Origin: Eledone cirrhosa
Lineage: Eukaryota; Mollusca; Cephalopoda; Octopoda; Eledonidae
DNA length: 64,000 bases
Assembly: GCA_964016885.1 (NCBI GenBank)
Contig: OZ024746.1
Coordinates: 102,197,711-102,261,710 of the forward strand
Direction: 5' to 3'
Each line of letters begins with the position of its first letter. Position 1 is the first letter of the stretch. The notes below the pieces were generated by a model, which saw nothing but the letters and a program-made list of their open reading frames with translations, was not told the origin of the DNA and searched no databases. The position numbers and the translations under genes are program-made. This document shows positions 35,101 through 45,965 of this stretch, piece by piece.

Positions 35101-37914
35101 AGACCGAACATAGCAACGTCTGAACCCTTATTCACAAATTTTCATATGTACTTGATTGACTTGACGGAATTACAGAACTCGACATTGATGTGAGCACCGA
35201 AGGTCTTGGAAAGAAATGGGCAGTATGACACTATCCATTTGTTGTCGACCTCGTGCTGTCCAGCTGTTGCTGTAAAACCACCGTCTCCGGGTTGGCGTCG
35301 CCTGTACAGTGGGTATCTGTCAATGCCAGTCTGGGTTTCTTGGAGGAACTTTCGGGGAAATCTTTTGCTGCAGACACTGTCGTTCAAGCAGGGTGAGCTT
35401 AAATTGAAACCCTGCCCACAGGTACCATGGACCATGTTTGTCTTCACTATGTCATAGAGGTCTTTGTCTATAGACGGATTGGGAAACTGTGGAGATGATG
35501 CTGTCAATGTAATTTGAAGATATATTTTTGTTGACAGCCAAATGAGGATGTGTACGTGCGGTAGGCCTCTCTTCTGCCACTCTATGGTGTACATGTTGCA
35601 CTTTACTGGGCCAAAGACTTGCCCTCTCTTGATGAGCTCCACAAGATTGATAAGCTTCAGCCGAAAGACTCGGGCCAGGAGGTCATGCCTGGCTTTGGCC
35701 TGTTGCCCTTGAACAGTTCTGCCCCGATCTCCTTCCACTTTGGATTACAAGTGAATGTGATGAACAGATCGGGCCTGCCGTAATGCTGTACGTAGGTCAT
35801 AGCATCCTGCTTTCTCTCGTGCATGTAGCGCGGACTTCCGGTGAAGGTGGAGGGGGAGAATGCAGACTTTTCCTATGCTGCTGGGAGCTGCGTCATTGTT
35901 GATGGCATCTCGGAGATGGATGCAGCTCTCGGACCGCAGTTGCCTTTGGTGTGACCGTATGAAACACAGTCTCTCCGATTCCATTTTTGCGCACATATCA
36001 ACGGCCAATTGCTGAAGTAGGTCTCTTGACTGGTGCAGGTGATTGAAGGAATCGTGGCGAACCATGAAGCGGTAGGAGTAGAAATCAATGCATGAAACTG
36101 GTTTTTTGACGGAGTGTTGAGGGTTTACTGGATTATGCTGGTGAATTCCGTACTGATAGCCGTCCTCACCATTTACAAAGAGAAGTGGATACTGGAGCGC
36201 ATCGTAAGACCTGTGTTTCGCTGATTCGCTGCATGCAGGATAATTATACCAACCCGGATGCTCCCCAGATTACATTTTCGAGGCATCAATTACCACATTA
36301 AAATTGGCTGTGGTATCTGCTTCCAAGGCATACTTGAAGCTAATGACATAGCTGTTTTTTGTGTGCAGAATGTCTTGCAGTTTCCTTATAAGCTCGATGT
36401 TGGTACCAGGTGAAATGGAGTTCCTCATGGCTGCCTGCTCGTTGACATTCCCAACAAAGTACAGCTGAAGAAATTGAGGTTCTTGATTGGCGGCAGGTTG
36501 GAGTGATCCGATTCTATGGTACACCTGACCTTGCACCTTAAATGTGGGCATAAATCCGCCTTCCTTGACAATGTTCCCCCCGAAAGATGTCATTTGGAAA
36601 GCATAGTTATACCTCCGAATGTAAGTCAGGAAATGCCATGACTCCACAGTACTGCCTGAATATAAGGGCTTCAACGGTTGTGGTGGATCCTCCAGGGGAC
36701 GTAATTTTAGTTTTCCATTTGCGCAACACAAGCCAGGTGTTTCTCCGGGCCACTTTTTTGCATTGCAGAAAGAGCACGTCTTTGACATACTCCCAATTCG
36801 CATGTCTGGATGGCCACTAATCAAAGTCAGGATTGTACTCAAATGCTTTTAAGGACCATCGTGAGCAACACAGCCTTTAAATACCCTGCCCAAAGGCCCT
36901 TCGTTGAGCATTACACTGTAGTCGAATGTCTCGTTCTTGCGAAGTCTGTGTAGCTCGCACAGCAGCAGTATTCGCAGCTGGTCTTCCGTCTCGGCAGCTC
37001 ATGCAACATCAGCGGTTCAGCGAATGGTTCGTTGGTGGTTGTCTGTTTCAAGTGCTCTTCTGGTGGCAGCACGTTTAGCATCTTGCGACCGTCGAATAGC
37101 AGATTCCACTGACGATTTGTTTGCCCGCCCTGATCTTGTTGCTGCTTTCGCAGTTTTTCGGCCAATGGAGTATCTCTTCCTTCGAAGCATGACCTAAAAG
37201 CAGGACGAAGTACACTGAAACTCACTGGTAGAGTAAGGAGTAAACTCGTCAGTGAATTAAAAACCAATGCATGTGATTTCCGAACAGTTGACTATGTAAT
37301 TTCTAAGCCATGAGTGCCGTCTTAACCGAGGTATGGATAGGGAGAGGGGTCACAATAAGAGCAGCGGTTGGAATGAGTGTAAGTTAGTGAATATGTTGTC
37401 ACTGAAAAAAATGGCGTAAGTGAAACGCCACATGCACGTACACACGTTAATAGATTTAACTCTTAGTGGAATGCTGCACGAACACACGCACACATGTTAA
37501 TTAGTTATAGCTTTCCTTCCCCTCTTCCACTGTCATGTATCAAACACAGCGTCTGTCACTCTCTCTCTCCCGCTATCCCCCTCTTTTAGTCTGTTTCTTT
37601 CACTCTTTCTAACTCACATTTCTCCCCTCTATCGAAAAACGCTGTGGCAAATGGGGAGATGGAGGAGGAGTAGAGAATCACTTCGTCACTTCGCCCCTCC
37701 GTTTCTTTCTCTCCCCTCTCACTCCCTCATTATGTAGACATTGGCCACTTCACTAATTCGATCCCTAGAACTAAATAATTTGAAATTTTTTTTGCTCAAA
37801 ACACTCACAGGGCCATACGTATTACATGTGTAAAGTTTGAAAAAAAAACGGTTAGGTACTTGTCGAGTTTTAGGAAAACAGATACACAGACATTCTTTGT
37901 TTTATATATATAGA
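32185..37914 (-). mobile_element. Helitron with broken Rep/helicase
   Basis: 5.73 kb. The 5' end is TCTATATATATAAAACAAAG (37914 downward) and the 3' hairpin plus CTAG lies at 32185. It carries the protein remnants at 32964-37267. GC content and the absence of other repeats inside suggest it is younger than its surroundings. The 5' neighbour ends CTAG directly at 37915, so the two elements touch without spacer. Confidence 0.8.
32964..37267 (-). pseudogene. Helitron Rep-helicase, frameshifted
   Basis: Blocks in order on the minus strand: N-terminal region (37267-36911, 36842-36270 with CSFCNAKKWPGETPGLCC); Rep domain with the HUH motif in EWQKRGLPHVHILIWL (about 35590-35540); two-tyrosine motif QYQVGRYISSNEA (about 35070); helicase with Walker A APAGTGKTFLTR (about 34170) and Walker B-like MWDDCTMVHKGAL (33943); GDFRQTLPVI (about 33825); C-terminal RLQFPLRVSFAMSINKSQ (about 33155) and CFSHGQLYVGCSKVGS (about 33080). 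Human-type Pif1 homology is expected for this family. At least six frame changes or stops separate the blocks, so no intact protein can be made. Confidence 0.88.
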
Positions 37915-38484
37915 CTAGCAGAAAACCACCCGGTGGGCGGTTTTCTGCTAGCAAATCTAGTGTATATACTGATATTGTTGAGATTTGGATGAGAAATGTT
38001 TTCAGCACCACATGTTCACCGTCTCTCGGTGTGTCTTTTATGCATGTATAAATATATATGTTATCTATACGGTGAAATCTTTGAAATAAATATATGTTAA
38101 AACGAAAAAGGAGAAAAAGAGATTAGTGACGGAAATATAAACGTTATGATATAACGATGGAAATATATAAACGTTTACGATAAAACGATGGAAATAGAAA
38201 CGTTTATATATAATTGTTTCTACTTTAGGCACAAGGCCAGCAATCGACCCCGTAAGGATGAAAGGCAAAGTCAAACTCGGCGGGATTTGAACTCAGATCG
38301 TAAAGAAACGTTTATATATAATGATAAGCCGAAACACTCGTAAAGCAAAACGTATAAATAAAGATTAATGTAATGAATTTGAAAAGTATAGAGATTTGAA
38401 ACCACGTCTATTTGTTTCCTTGGCATTTTTTACAGCCGGACAGACAAACAAACAGAGAAATGCCCATTATATATTATAAGTAGA
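37915..38484 (-). mobile_element. Non-autonomous Helitron unit
   Basis: 570 bp. 5' end TCTACTTATAATATATAATG (38484), 3' end a strong hairpin (CCACCCGG / GGTGGGCGG type) followed by CTAG at 37918-37915. It carries a truncated S1 SINE (38208-38306). No coding capacity. Confidence 0.68.
38208..38306 (-). mobile_element. Truncated S1 SINE inside a Helitron
   Basis: AATTGTTTCTACTTTAGGCA ... CGGCGGGATTTGAACTCAGA. It lacks the central TACTGGTACTTT segment and box A. Confidence 0.7.
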
Positions 38485-38724
38485 CTTGGCATGGTGTCAA
38501 GTCAGAACCGCCTCGAACTGGTTACTTCTGGCTTGTGCAAGGTGTCTATAGCAACCAGCGATTCCCTCGGCCTCAGTGGAGAGGGGAAGGTAATGTTTCT
38601 ATTGCGACAGTGTTTCTCTTGGTAGTACCAAAGTGGAAGGTAATATTTCTGTAGCACCTACATTTGAGTTTTAGGGAAGGACAGACAGACAGACAAACAG
38701 AGAAATGCCCATATATTTCTGTGT

Positions 38725-38826
38725 GTGTATATATATATATATATTTCTGTGTGTATATATATATATATATTACACACACAGAAATGTATATATATATTAC
38801 ACACACAGAAATGTATATATATTTCT
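38725..38826. repeat. Palindromic TA/TG microsatellite
   Basis: Alternating TATATATATTTCTGTGTGTA and its inverse TACACACACAGAAATGTATA. The same composite occurs at 39375-39515. Can form long hairpins; no coding role. Confidence 0.85.
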
Positions 38827-38945
38827 TAGAACAAAATTATTATTAATGTTTTGCTATTCATAACAATTGGAATTGAAAAATTACTTTTGAAATTATTAGT
38901 TTATTTTACTAATGCTTAGATATGTAAAAATGAGGCAATGTTTCT

Positions 38946-39142
38946 AATAATTGTTTCTACTTTTGGCACAAGGCCAGCAATTACCCAGTACATTACTGGT
39001 ACTTTATTTTATCGACCCTGTGCGGATGAAAGGCAAAGTTAACCTCGGCGGTATTTGAACTCAGACCGTAAAGGGACGTAACTCCATGCTATGAAGCATG
39101 GTGTCCGACTCTCTACAGATTCTGCCAATCCACCGCCCTAAT
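38946..39142 (-). mobile_element. tRNA-derived SINE (S1), complete
   Basis: AATTGTTTCTACTTTTGGCA to ATTCTGCCAATCCACCGCCC; contains GGCGGTATTTGAACTCAGAC (inverted box B). Inserted within the Helitron array, so it is younger than that unit. Confidence 0.8.
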
Positions 39143-39374
39143 GTCTGTACGTAATGAGTGAGTGAGAGGGGAGAGAAAGAAAGGCAGAGGTGAAGTATCG
39201 AAGTGACTCTCTCCTCCTCCTCCATCTCCCCATTCGTCACAGCGATAGAGGGGAGGAATGTTAGTGTGAGAAAGAGTGAGAGTGAGAGAAACAGACAGAC
39301 TAAAAGAGAGGGATAGCTGGAGAGAGAGAGAGAGAGAGAGATAGCAACAGATACAGTACAGTAGCTAAGGGATG

Positions 39375-39515
39375 TATATATATTTCTCTGTGTATATATA
39401 TATACACATTTCCGTGTGTATATATATATATATTACACACACAGAAATGTATATATATTTCTGTGTGTGTATATATATATATATATATTACACACACACA
39501 GAAATGTATATATGT
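39375..39515. repeat. Palindromic TA/TG microsatellite
   Basis: Second copy of the composite seen at 38725-38826, also built from TATATATTTCTGTGTG and its inverse. Confidence 0.85.
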
Positions 39516-39680
39516 TTCTGTAGCACTCCTCAATTCCCCCTCCCGCTATCCCCCTCTTGTAGTATGTCTCTTTCTTTCACTCTCTCTCTACGCGTGCGCA
39601 AAAAACATTTGCACGCGCACACGTGTTTCCACTGTCGGACAGACAGGCAGAGAAATTGCTGGTTATATATTATAAGGAGA

Positions 39681-39739
39681 TAGACACTTTAAAATAGTTA
39701 GAACCAGGAGTGGTTTCAGACAGTTTGGTATTAAAATGG
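39681..39739 (-). mobile_element. M1 MITE, left half
   Basis: TTAA at 39740-39743, then minus-strand CCATTTTAATACCAAACTG, ending AAAGTGTCTA at the Helitron insertion point. Confidence 0.75.
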
Positions 39740-40024
39740 TTAACAATGTAGACAACTCAGTTATATATTAGGTGGAGTTTACATCTAGATTAGGATGTGA
39801 TCAGTTGTCAGTGTAGCACAACCAAAATCCTGATGTTCCCAAATGTTAACATACAATATTCATGTGCATACAAATAGTGGAATACAAGGTTATAAAATCA
39901 AACTAACCATGACAATCCAATATATTAACCCCCTGTCATACCTACCTGAAACCATTCCAGGTTCTCCTCTTTGTTTTAACATGTTTATATTGATCCCATT
40001 ATAATTTTATCTAAGAACCTTTAA

Positions 40025-42495
40025 CCCTTTAGCATTCACATTGAATTGTCAAATGTCATGTTCATCTATTCGCATTATTTTCACTACTCAAGAGGGTTAT
40101 CAATTTTATTTGTTTGTAATTACTTTAATTTTCTATGTGCAGACTTGAAATTTTGTCAGTAGATGTTTAAATAACTATAATTTACAATTATATATTTTTA
40201 CCTGATTTTTTTTTTTTTAATTTTACTTTTATGGGCAGGTGAAATTAATTAACAGGTGTAAAAGTAATAACTTTATGGATAAACACAAACATTTAAACTT
40301 TATCTGCCTTACCTGTTAGATTTGTTGCATAAAAATCCAATAATGACCTAGATGCTGATTTCCATCAATTCTAGCAGTTTTCTGAACAGGTGAATTAATT
40401 AAAAATGCAGGTGTAATCAGTACAAGGTTTTAGTCTTTCTCTACATTCCAGGCAAATATTTTCATTGAAAAAAATGTATAAAACCTTTTCACCAGTCAAA
40501 ATAATATTGGCAATGTACGGGTGTAAATTCATGTAACAGAATGTTCCCAATATATAAGTTCATTAACAGGTGTGACACAGGTGAATGCAGGTGTTTTTGT
40601 ATATGTGTTCTAATATATTTTAAAAATATTGTTTTCAATATTGTCAGACAATATTTCTATCGTGATACTGCCCAAAACACCCTTTACATAATGGCACTTT
40701 GCAAAAGGAACACATAAATAGGGTTTGGATTGCGTAACCTTTAACAGTTTTTCTCATTTGCAAAGAGCACAATCGGCAAACCTTCCTCCTACCATCAATT
40801 CTCTCCACTTTGTGAAAAATCAATATTTTCTTTGTGAACCACTGCTAATTTTAATTTTTTCCCAGCTTTGTGTTTGCAAGAAGTATATCCTCCACGTAGC
40901 TAGGATGCAATGTCCACGCGAAACTTCATATGACAGTAGTTCTTTGGTGGTGGCGGATCCTTGAGGCTTTTAGTAAATACAATAAAAGAATTCACAATGG
41001 TTAAATTCACTAAAAACCACAAGATGTACCTCCACCATTTCTTTCCAGGGCGTCCAACTGGGTAATATGCACAATACTGGTCAGATTTGACAACCCCACC
41101 CATATATTTATTGTAGGAGAGATTAACTAAAGGTCTACCCTCAGCCCCAACACCTGGTTGTTGGTTAGAACTCAGGAACAAAATTTGCCGTTTGTCTTTG
41201 AACACTGTGGCTAACATGTTCCCTTTTTGCATTTGGAGAATGTCCCCTCTGTTTTTCAGTTTCGCAACTTTTATTTCTTGGGGTAGCCCTTTCCGATTGC
41301 TCATTATTGTGCCGCAGGTGTACGTATTTACAAGGGCAAGATCCTCTGCTAAAAGCACCGTAGAAAAAAAATGGTCAAAATATATATGTCTGTGTTGAGA
41401 GTGGAAGGGTTGAGTCAGTGACCACACAACATCGTAACCCAACCAGTGTTTTCTCTCTCCGTTATGTTTTTTTCCTGTGTAAACATCAAAGTTTACACAG
41501 TATCCTGTGTCCGATTCACACAGTTCCCACACTTTGATGCCCCATTTGGTGGGTTTAGCTGGCATATACTGTCTGAAATGAACCCTACCCTTATACCCAA
41601 TCATAGCTTTATCAACATTAAGATTTTTTCCAGGTATATACACACTTTTAAATTTTTCTGACATTTCAATTAATGGTCGTACTTTGTACAGTGGGTCGTA
41701 ATTTGATTCATTTCTACCAGGGGCATTTGAAGTATCAACCAGATGCAAATACTGGTTTAATTTGATGAATCTCGTTTTTGCCATAATACTAGATATATAA
41801 GGGTCACCAAACCTTATATCAGTACTCCAATAATTCCAGTCATGGAAATTGTTTAATACCAAACAATATTTATGCTAAAAAACGCTTTCATTTCGGCAGA
41901 ATCTGTCGAACGCCATAACAGATCGGGTATTCCGATATTAGAAATTTGTTGTTGTGCATAGCGATTTGTCTCTTCTGCCACAACGTCAAAGAAAGTTTGT
42001 GGTAAAAATAAAAAATAAATAATCCAGTGCTTTAGCATTGGGTGGTAATGTGTGTTGTGGTCCAGTATTTTCAGTAAAATCCGAAACATCGGTGTTGTTT
42101 CTTTCAACCACGCTGGTGTTTTTTCAATGGTGTCAGTCAAATCTTCTTTTTCACTTTCAAAGTGACTATCATCATCATCAGATATATCAGAAATAAATAT
42201 ATCTGATTCGTTTGAAGATAAATCACTGATATTATCTTCTGTTTCTTTTTGATCTCGAATGTCGTCGGACGTAAAACCTTCAAATTCGTTGTCGCTACTT
42301 TCGGAAGCCATACACTTTCAACATTAAAAACACGTGTTATCGCAAGTTCTTTAACTATACTAAGAGTTAATTTTCGCGCGTAAGGGCTTTATCTCGCAGT
42401 AATCTCGAATTGACGAGATTTCGATGATGTCAATGTTTATTTTTAGAAGGAGATCTCCGTGTGGTATTAAATGTCGGTTTGAATAAATGAAAGGG
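40025..42495 (-). mobile_element. piggyBac-like DNA transposon
   Basis: 2,471 bp between perfect TTAA duplications (40021-40024, 42496-42499). Termini CCCTTTAGCATTCA (left) and, inverted, CCCTTTCATTTATTCA (right) share CCCTTT-CATT. One gene, reading leftwards, fills the centre. Subterminal sequence at 42350-42470 (ATAAACATTGACATCATCG-type, then TAAAGCCCTTAC on the minus strand) is shared with the M2 MITEs. Confidence 0.88.
40644..42311 (-). pseudogene. piggyBac-like transposase, inactivated
   Basis: Begins MASESSDNEFEGFTSDD (acidic N-terminus as in the family), runs to a frame change at about 41857, then continues to a TAG at 40900-40902, where the family usually has a sense codon, and a further frame change at about 40790. 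Catalytic regions: NLNVDKAMIGYKGR (first Asp), HIYFDHFFSTVLL (second Asp). The third region reads MGGVVKSDQYCAYYP, where the family has Asp at the first V of VVKSDQ. The C-terminal cysteine-rich domain is still readable (VCRLC, FMCSFCKVPLCKGC, QYHD; 40800-40650). So it has at least three lesions plus a lost catalytic residue. Confidence 0.88.
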
Positions 42496-42944
42496 TTAAG
42501 ATGCTAAGCACCAGCATAAGTTATATTACCAAATGCTTTCAAATTCTTCATTATTTAAAATGTTATCTAAAAATCACAGGCAAGGCATTAGAAATGTCAA
42601 TGAAAAGACATTTTCTACAACTAAATACACTTTCATATACGAAAGAAGCTGTTCAGCTAATGAGAAACAATGAAATTGAAGTCTAATTGTCTTGTAATAA
42701 TTAGGATGCCATACCTTTATATTACTGTCAAAGTAAATAACAGTATGCAAGCTGTATTTAAAAGTTATTAACATCCACTAACGAAGATAGAAACCAGATG
42801 TGATACTCTCAGAATTGGATAAAGATAAAGTAAAAAAACAAACAAAAACAATCCTCAAAATGTCACATGAGGAACATGTACCATCCAACAATGCAAGATT
42901 TATAAATAGTAAGGAGCACCCAAGCATTTCCAGTAGGCAAGAAT

Positions 42945-43160
42945 GTCTAAGGAAAGAATCATTGAACAGATTTTATGGGCAGAGTCAATCAGCAGGAGAC
43001 TCAGTGGTAGATCTTCAGCAAGATAGTTGGAAACATCCAGTCTTACTTAGGGATCCAGCCAGATCAATTGGTGATGGCTGCTTCTGACAAGACCCTTTGG
43101 AAGGCATGTCTGAGGACCCTACCTCCATGACCATCCCAGGAATAAGTGGATTATGAAAAA
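42945..43160 (+). mobile_element. LINE-B C-terminal fragment
   Basis: Shares AGGGATCCAGCCAGATCA and TCTGACAAGACCCTTTGGAA-type sequence with the end of the LINE-B copy at 62330-62470 (GGGGATCCAGCCAGATCAG; TTTCTGACAGGACTTGCTGG). The readable piece is WKACLRTLP. Non-functional. Confidence 0.6.
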
Positions 43161-43301
43161 GATAGTTATTTGAGCAAATTAATTCAAATTCTTGATTATT
43201 TCTTTTCAAAATTGCAGTAAAAGCAATGTATTTCATTACAAATACGGCCACAAAAGTTAAAATATAACTTTTAATTACCATTTTATGCGTCACTATATTA
43301 A

Positions 43302-43447
43302 CCTTTTAGCATTTAAACCAGTCATAACCAGCTGTAACTGGCCCTTCATACTTATGTTAGGGTATTGTTCCCAAAATAAATAACATCAAAATCTCATCGA
43401 TTCAATATTATGTATGGTAAAGCCTTTACCATGAGAATACAATAGTA
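43302..43447 (-). mobile_element. M2 MITE with (TA)n at its end
   Basis: TTAA at 43298-43301, then CCTTTTAGCATTTAAACCAG, TATTGTTCCCAAAATAAATA and ATCTCATCGATTCAATATTA, ending at a (TA)n run (43448-43472). Confidence 0.68.
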
Positions 43448-43737
43448 TATATATATATATATATATATATAAGCAAAAGGGATATTCAATTTGTTGGTAA
43501 TTCCTTTGTCAGTGTTGAACAAAAAGGGCAACGATGGTTGCCTAAAGACTGTACGACTTAATTCGGGATGTTTGTTTACAAACACACCGAGCATTATAAT
43601 AAATGTTCGGTGAATCCATACATACATATATATATGTGTGCATGTATATACATACATACATACTACTGTACATCTGTATACATATATGTATGTACGTATA
43701 CATACTTATATATATATATATATAAACAGCAACACCA

Positions 43738-44035
43738 TTGTCTGCAGCAACAGCAGCAGTGAAATGAAGAACAACAACAACGATGACAGCGACAACAACA
43801 ATAACGACAGCGACAACAACAACAACAACAGCGACAACACCATTGTCTGTGTATGTATGTATTTATATATATGCAACTATAATAACAGCAACAACACCAT
43901 TATCTGCAGCATCAGTGAAATGAAGAACAACAACGGCAGCAGCATCAGCAACAACAACAACAGCAACAACTGCCACCACCACCACCATTACCAGCGTATA
44001 GCAAACAATTATTATTATTATATAAAAACTGAACT
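43738..44035. repeat. CAA/CAG/GAC-rich trinucleotide region
   Basis: About 300 bp of imperfect CAA, CAG, GACAAC and CCA triplets. It gives a long Asn/Ser-rich frame that is a repeat artefact. It directly precedes the Penelope-like fragment. Confidence 0.85.
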
Positions 44036-44059
44036 GGACTGGGAAAAGTCAACAGTTGA

Positions 44060-45240
44060 CATGATTTTGATTTTGTAAGGAATACGTAACCGGGGGACTA
44101 AAACACAAGCACACACACACAGTACTACCAGACATACTAATAATAGAAGATCACCACCAAATAAATCACGTTGTAGAAAGTATATCTGGTACAATCCTAT
44201 TTTTAATGCCTCGATTAGTACAAAACTATCTCTTTCATTCTTTAAATTAATCAACAAATATTTCCCTAGTTCCCATAAATACAGCAAAATTCTGAACTCT
44301 AAAACTATTAGACTATCATACTCCACGGCACCAAACCTTGAAGCATACATAAAAAAACTTAACTTAAGGCAATTAAACAACTCTACAAAACAAAACATTT
44401 TAGTAACAGATGGGCAGAACGCAATATCTGCCTCCCAACAACTAAATGGGAGACGGGTATTACACAACCCACCTGTACCGCTATCACAACCTATCCATGG
44501 TATACCCGCTACCCACAACAAAGAATGTAACTGCCATCTACCTGAAAGATGTCCATTGAAGAATGAATGCCTAAAGTCCAACATTGTTTACCAATGCACG
44601 GTTGAATCGAACGACCAGAAATGGTATTATATCGGATCTACCACCACATCGTTTAAATCTCGCTGGTACCGTCATCGATTCTCAATCAAGCATCCGAATC
44701 ACCGTTTTGTGACCACGCTCGCCAACAAGACCTGGCAACTCCGTGAACACAACCAACAGTTCACCTTAAAATGGGATATACTTTCCAGCGCAAGTGCATA
44801 TCGGAGTGGATTGAAGTACTGCAGGTTATGTAACCTTGAGCTATTTTACATATTAAAATCCAAAAACAAACTACTTAACGATAGAATTGAACGATCATTA
44901 TACTGCAACCACAAACTAAAAGCTAAATTCTCTCACTATAAAATAACTTAACATTCGAACCCGTAACTATAACACCACTTTCTAGCTAACAACCTTTTCT
45001 TCCCCCCACACTACAAGACAATACACTGCTTATCACTATACATGGTAACTCAGTGCAATTCCTAGATTACTACTACAAACCCAAAGTTCACTCACCACAC
45101 ATACTTTGTCTCTCCCCTCTCTACCTATCTCTCTCTACATCCATTACACTCTCTCTCTCTCTCACCTTTGACCTACCTCCCTCTCAACATCTATGAACTT
45201 GCCCTCTGGGGCAATAAATAATTCCGACCTTAACTATCAA
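44060..45240 (+). mobile_element. Penelope-like element, 5'-truncated
   Basis: Contains the C-terminal coding part (44079-44951) followed by an AC/CT-rich 3' region that ends near CAATAAATAATTCCG (45210-45225). The reverse transcriptase is missing; the left border runs into trinucleotide repeats. Confidence 0.72.
44079..44951 (+). pseudogene. Penelope-type GIY-YIG endonuclease region
   Basis: An open frame of about 290 codons without a proper start. Order: KYIWYNPIFNASISTKL (the post-RT segment of Penelope proteins), CNCHLPERCPLKNECL (conserved Cys cluster), NIVYQCTVES and YYIGSTTTSFKSRWYRH (GIY-YIG core: YYIG, then the catalytic Arg in SRWYRH), then HRFVTTLANKTWQLRE and YCNHK. The family couples this nuclease to an RT. 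Here the frame is intact but only as an orphan 3' module. Confidence 0.85.
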
Positions 45241-45586
45241 CGCATCTCTCCAAAAGTAACCAGTATAATAAAACCCTTACCATAACATTTTGATTAAGAT
45301 ATCTACAAGCCACTCTCTCCTACTTCTCCAACCCCTGCATATCTTTCTTTCTCTCTTCCTGTTCTACTCTATCTTCCCCAACAACCCCACTTAAGGGTAT
45401 TTACATTGTACATTTACCATTCTGCTCTGAGGAAACAGTGGTCACAGCATTGGATATTCGAGTTCTGCAAGTACTTGTGAATTGAATTTGCACGTAGCGT
45501 AACTAGGCTGCAGTACCACCGTGGAAACACTTGTAAGCACACGGAATAAATTACCTTTTTATGATGTCTACCTGTTATTATTCCTT

Positions 45587-45587
<1 letters not shown>

Positions 45588-45644
<57 letters not shown>

Positions 45645-45645
45645 T
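45588..45645. repeat. (TA)n(TG)n microsatellite
   Basis: Pure (TA) run at 45591-45628 followed by (TG)n, and looser TGTGTG sequence to 45745. Confidence 0.9.
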
Positions 45646-45965
45646 TGTATGCATGAATGAGTGTTGGTGTGTGAGTGGCGTGTGTGTTTGTGGTTTGTAT
45701 GCATGAGTATTGGTGTGTGAGTGTGTGTGCGTGCATGTCGTGTCAATAAGTGTTTTTTTTTGTTTTTTTTAATGACCATGCTGTAAAATGGAGGGGTAGA
45801 GAGGGCTCTTGAGTCTAGTAAGACATCCTCTCTAGTGCTGGTGGCACAAATAAAAGCACCCAGTCCATGCTGTAAAGTGGCGCTGGTGTTAGGAAGGGCA
45901 TCCAACCAGTGTATCAATGCCAAAACGCTTATCAGCACAGCAACAAATAGGAACAACAACAAAGT

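Larger units (their letters stand above)
32185..39680 (-). mobile_element. Helitron array inserted in an M1 MITE
   Basis: 7,496 bp on the minus strand. It begins TCTCCTTATAATATATAACC at 39680 and ends in a hairpin (CCTGAGCAACGCCAGG) followed by CTAG at 32188-32185. The flanking bases are A (39681) and T (32184), the Helitron A/T target. Joining the flanks gives AAAGTGTCTA-TATTTATCTAAAA, matching AAAGTGTTTA-TATTTATCTAAAA of the intact M1 at 19371-19602. Two further Helitron-like 5' ends lie inside, at 38484 and 37914, so the insert is a head-to-tail array of about three units. Confidence 0.82.
38485..39680 (-). mobile_element. Helitron-derived unit, rearranged
   Basis: 5' end TCTCCTTATAATATATAACC at 39680. 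The segment 39150-39330 is the reverse complement of 37560-37740 of the neighbouring Helitron. It also carries a full S1 SINE (38946-39142) and two TA/TG palindromic microsatellites. Its 3' end at 38485 is CCAAG rather than a canonical CTRR, so this border is less certain. Confidence 0.55.
39928..42600 (+). mobile_element. M1 MITE interrupted by piggyBac-like element
   Basis: Left half 39928-40020 (CCCCCTGTCATACCTACC; CCCATTATAATTTTATCTAA) and right half from 42500 to about 42600 (TTCTTCATTATTTAAAATG; AATCACAGGCAAGGCATTAG; TGTCAATGAAAAG) reproduce the M1 order on either side of the element at 40025-42495. Confidence 0.65.

Noticed and set aside
43638..44078. 146-codon Asn/Ser-rich frame
   Set aside because: Translation of imperfect CAA/GAC/CAG trinucleotide repeats and TA/TG microsatellites.
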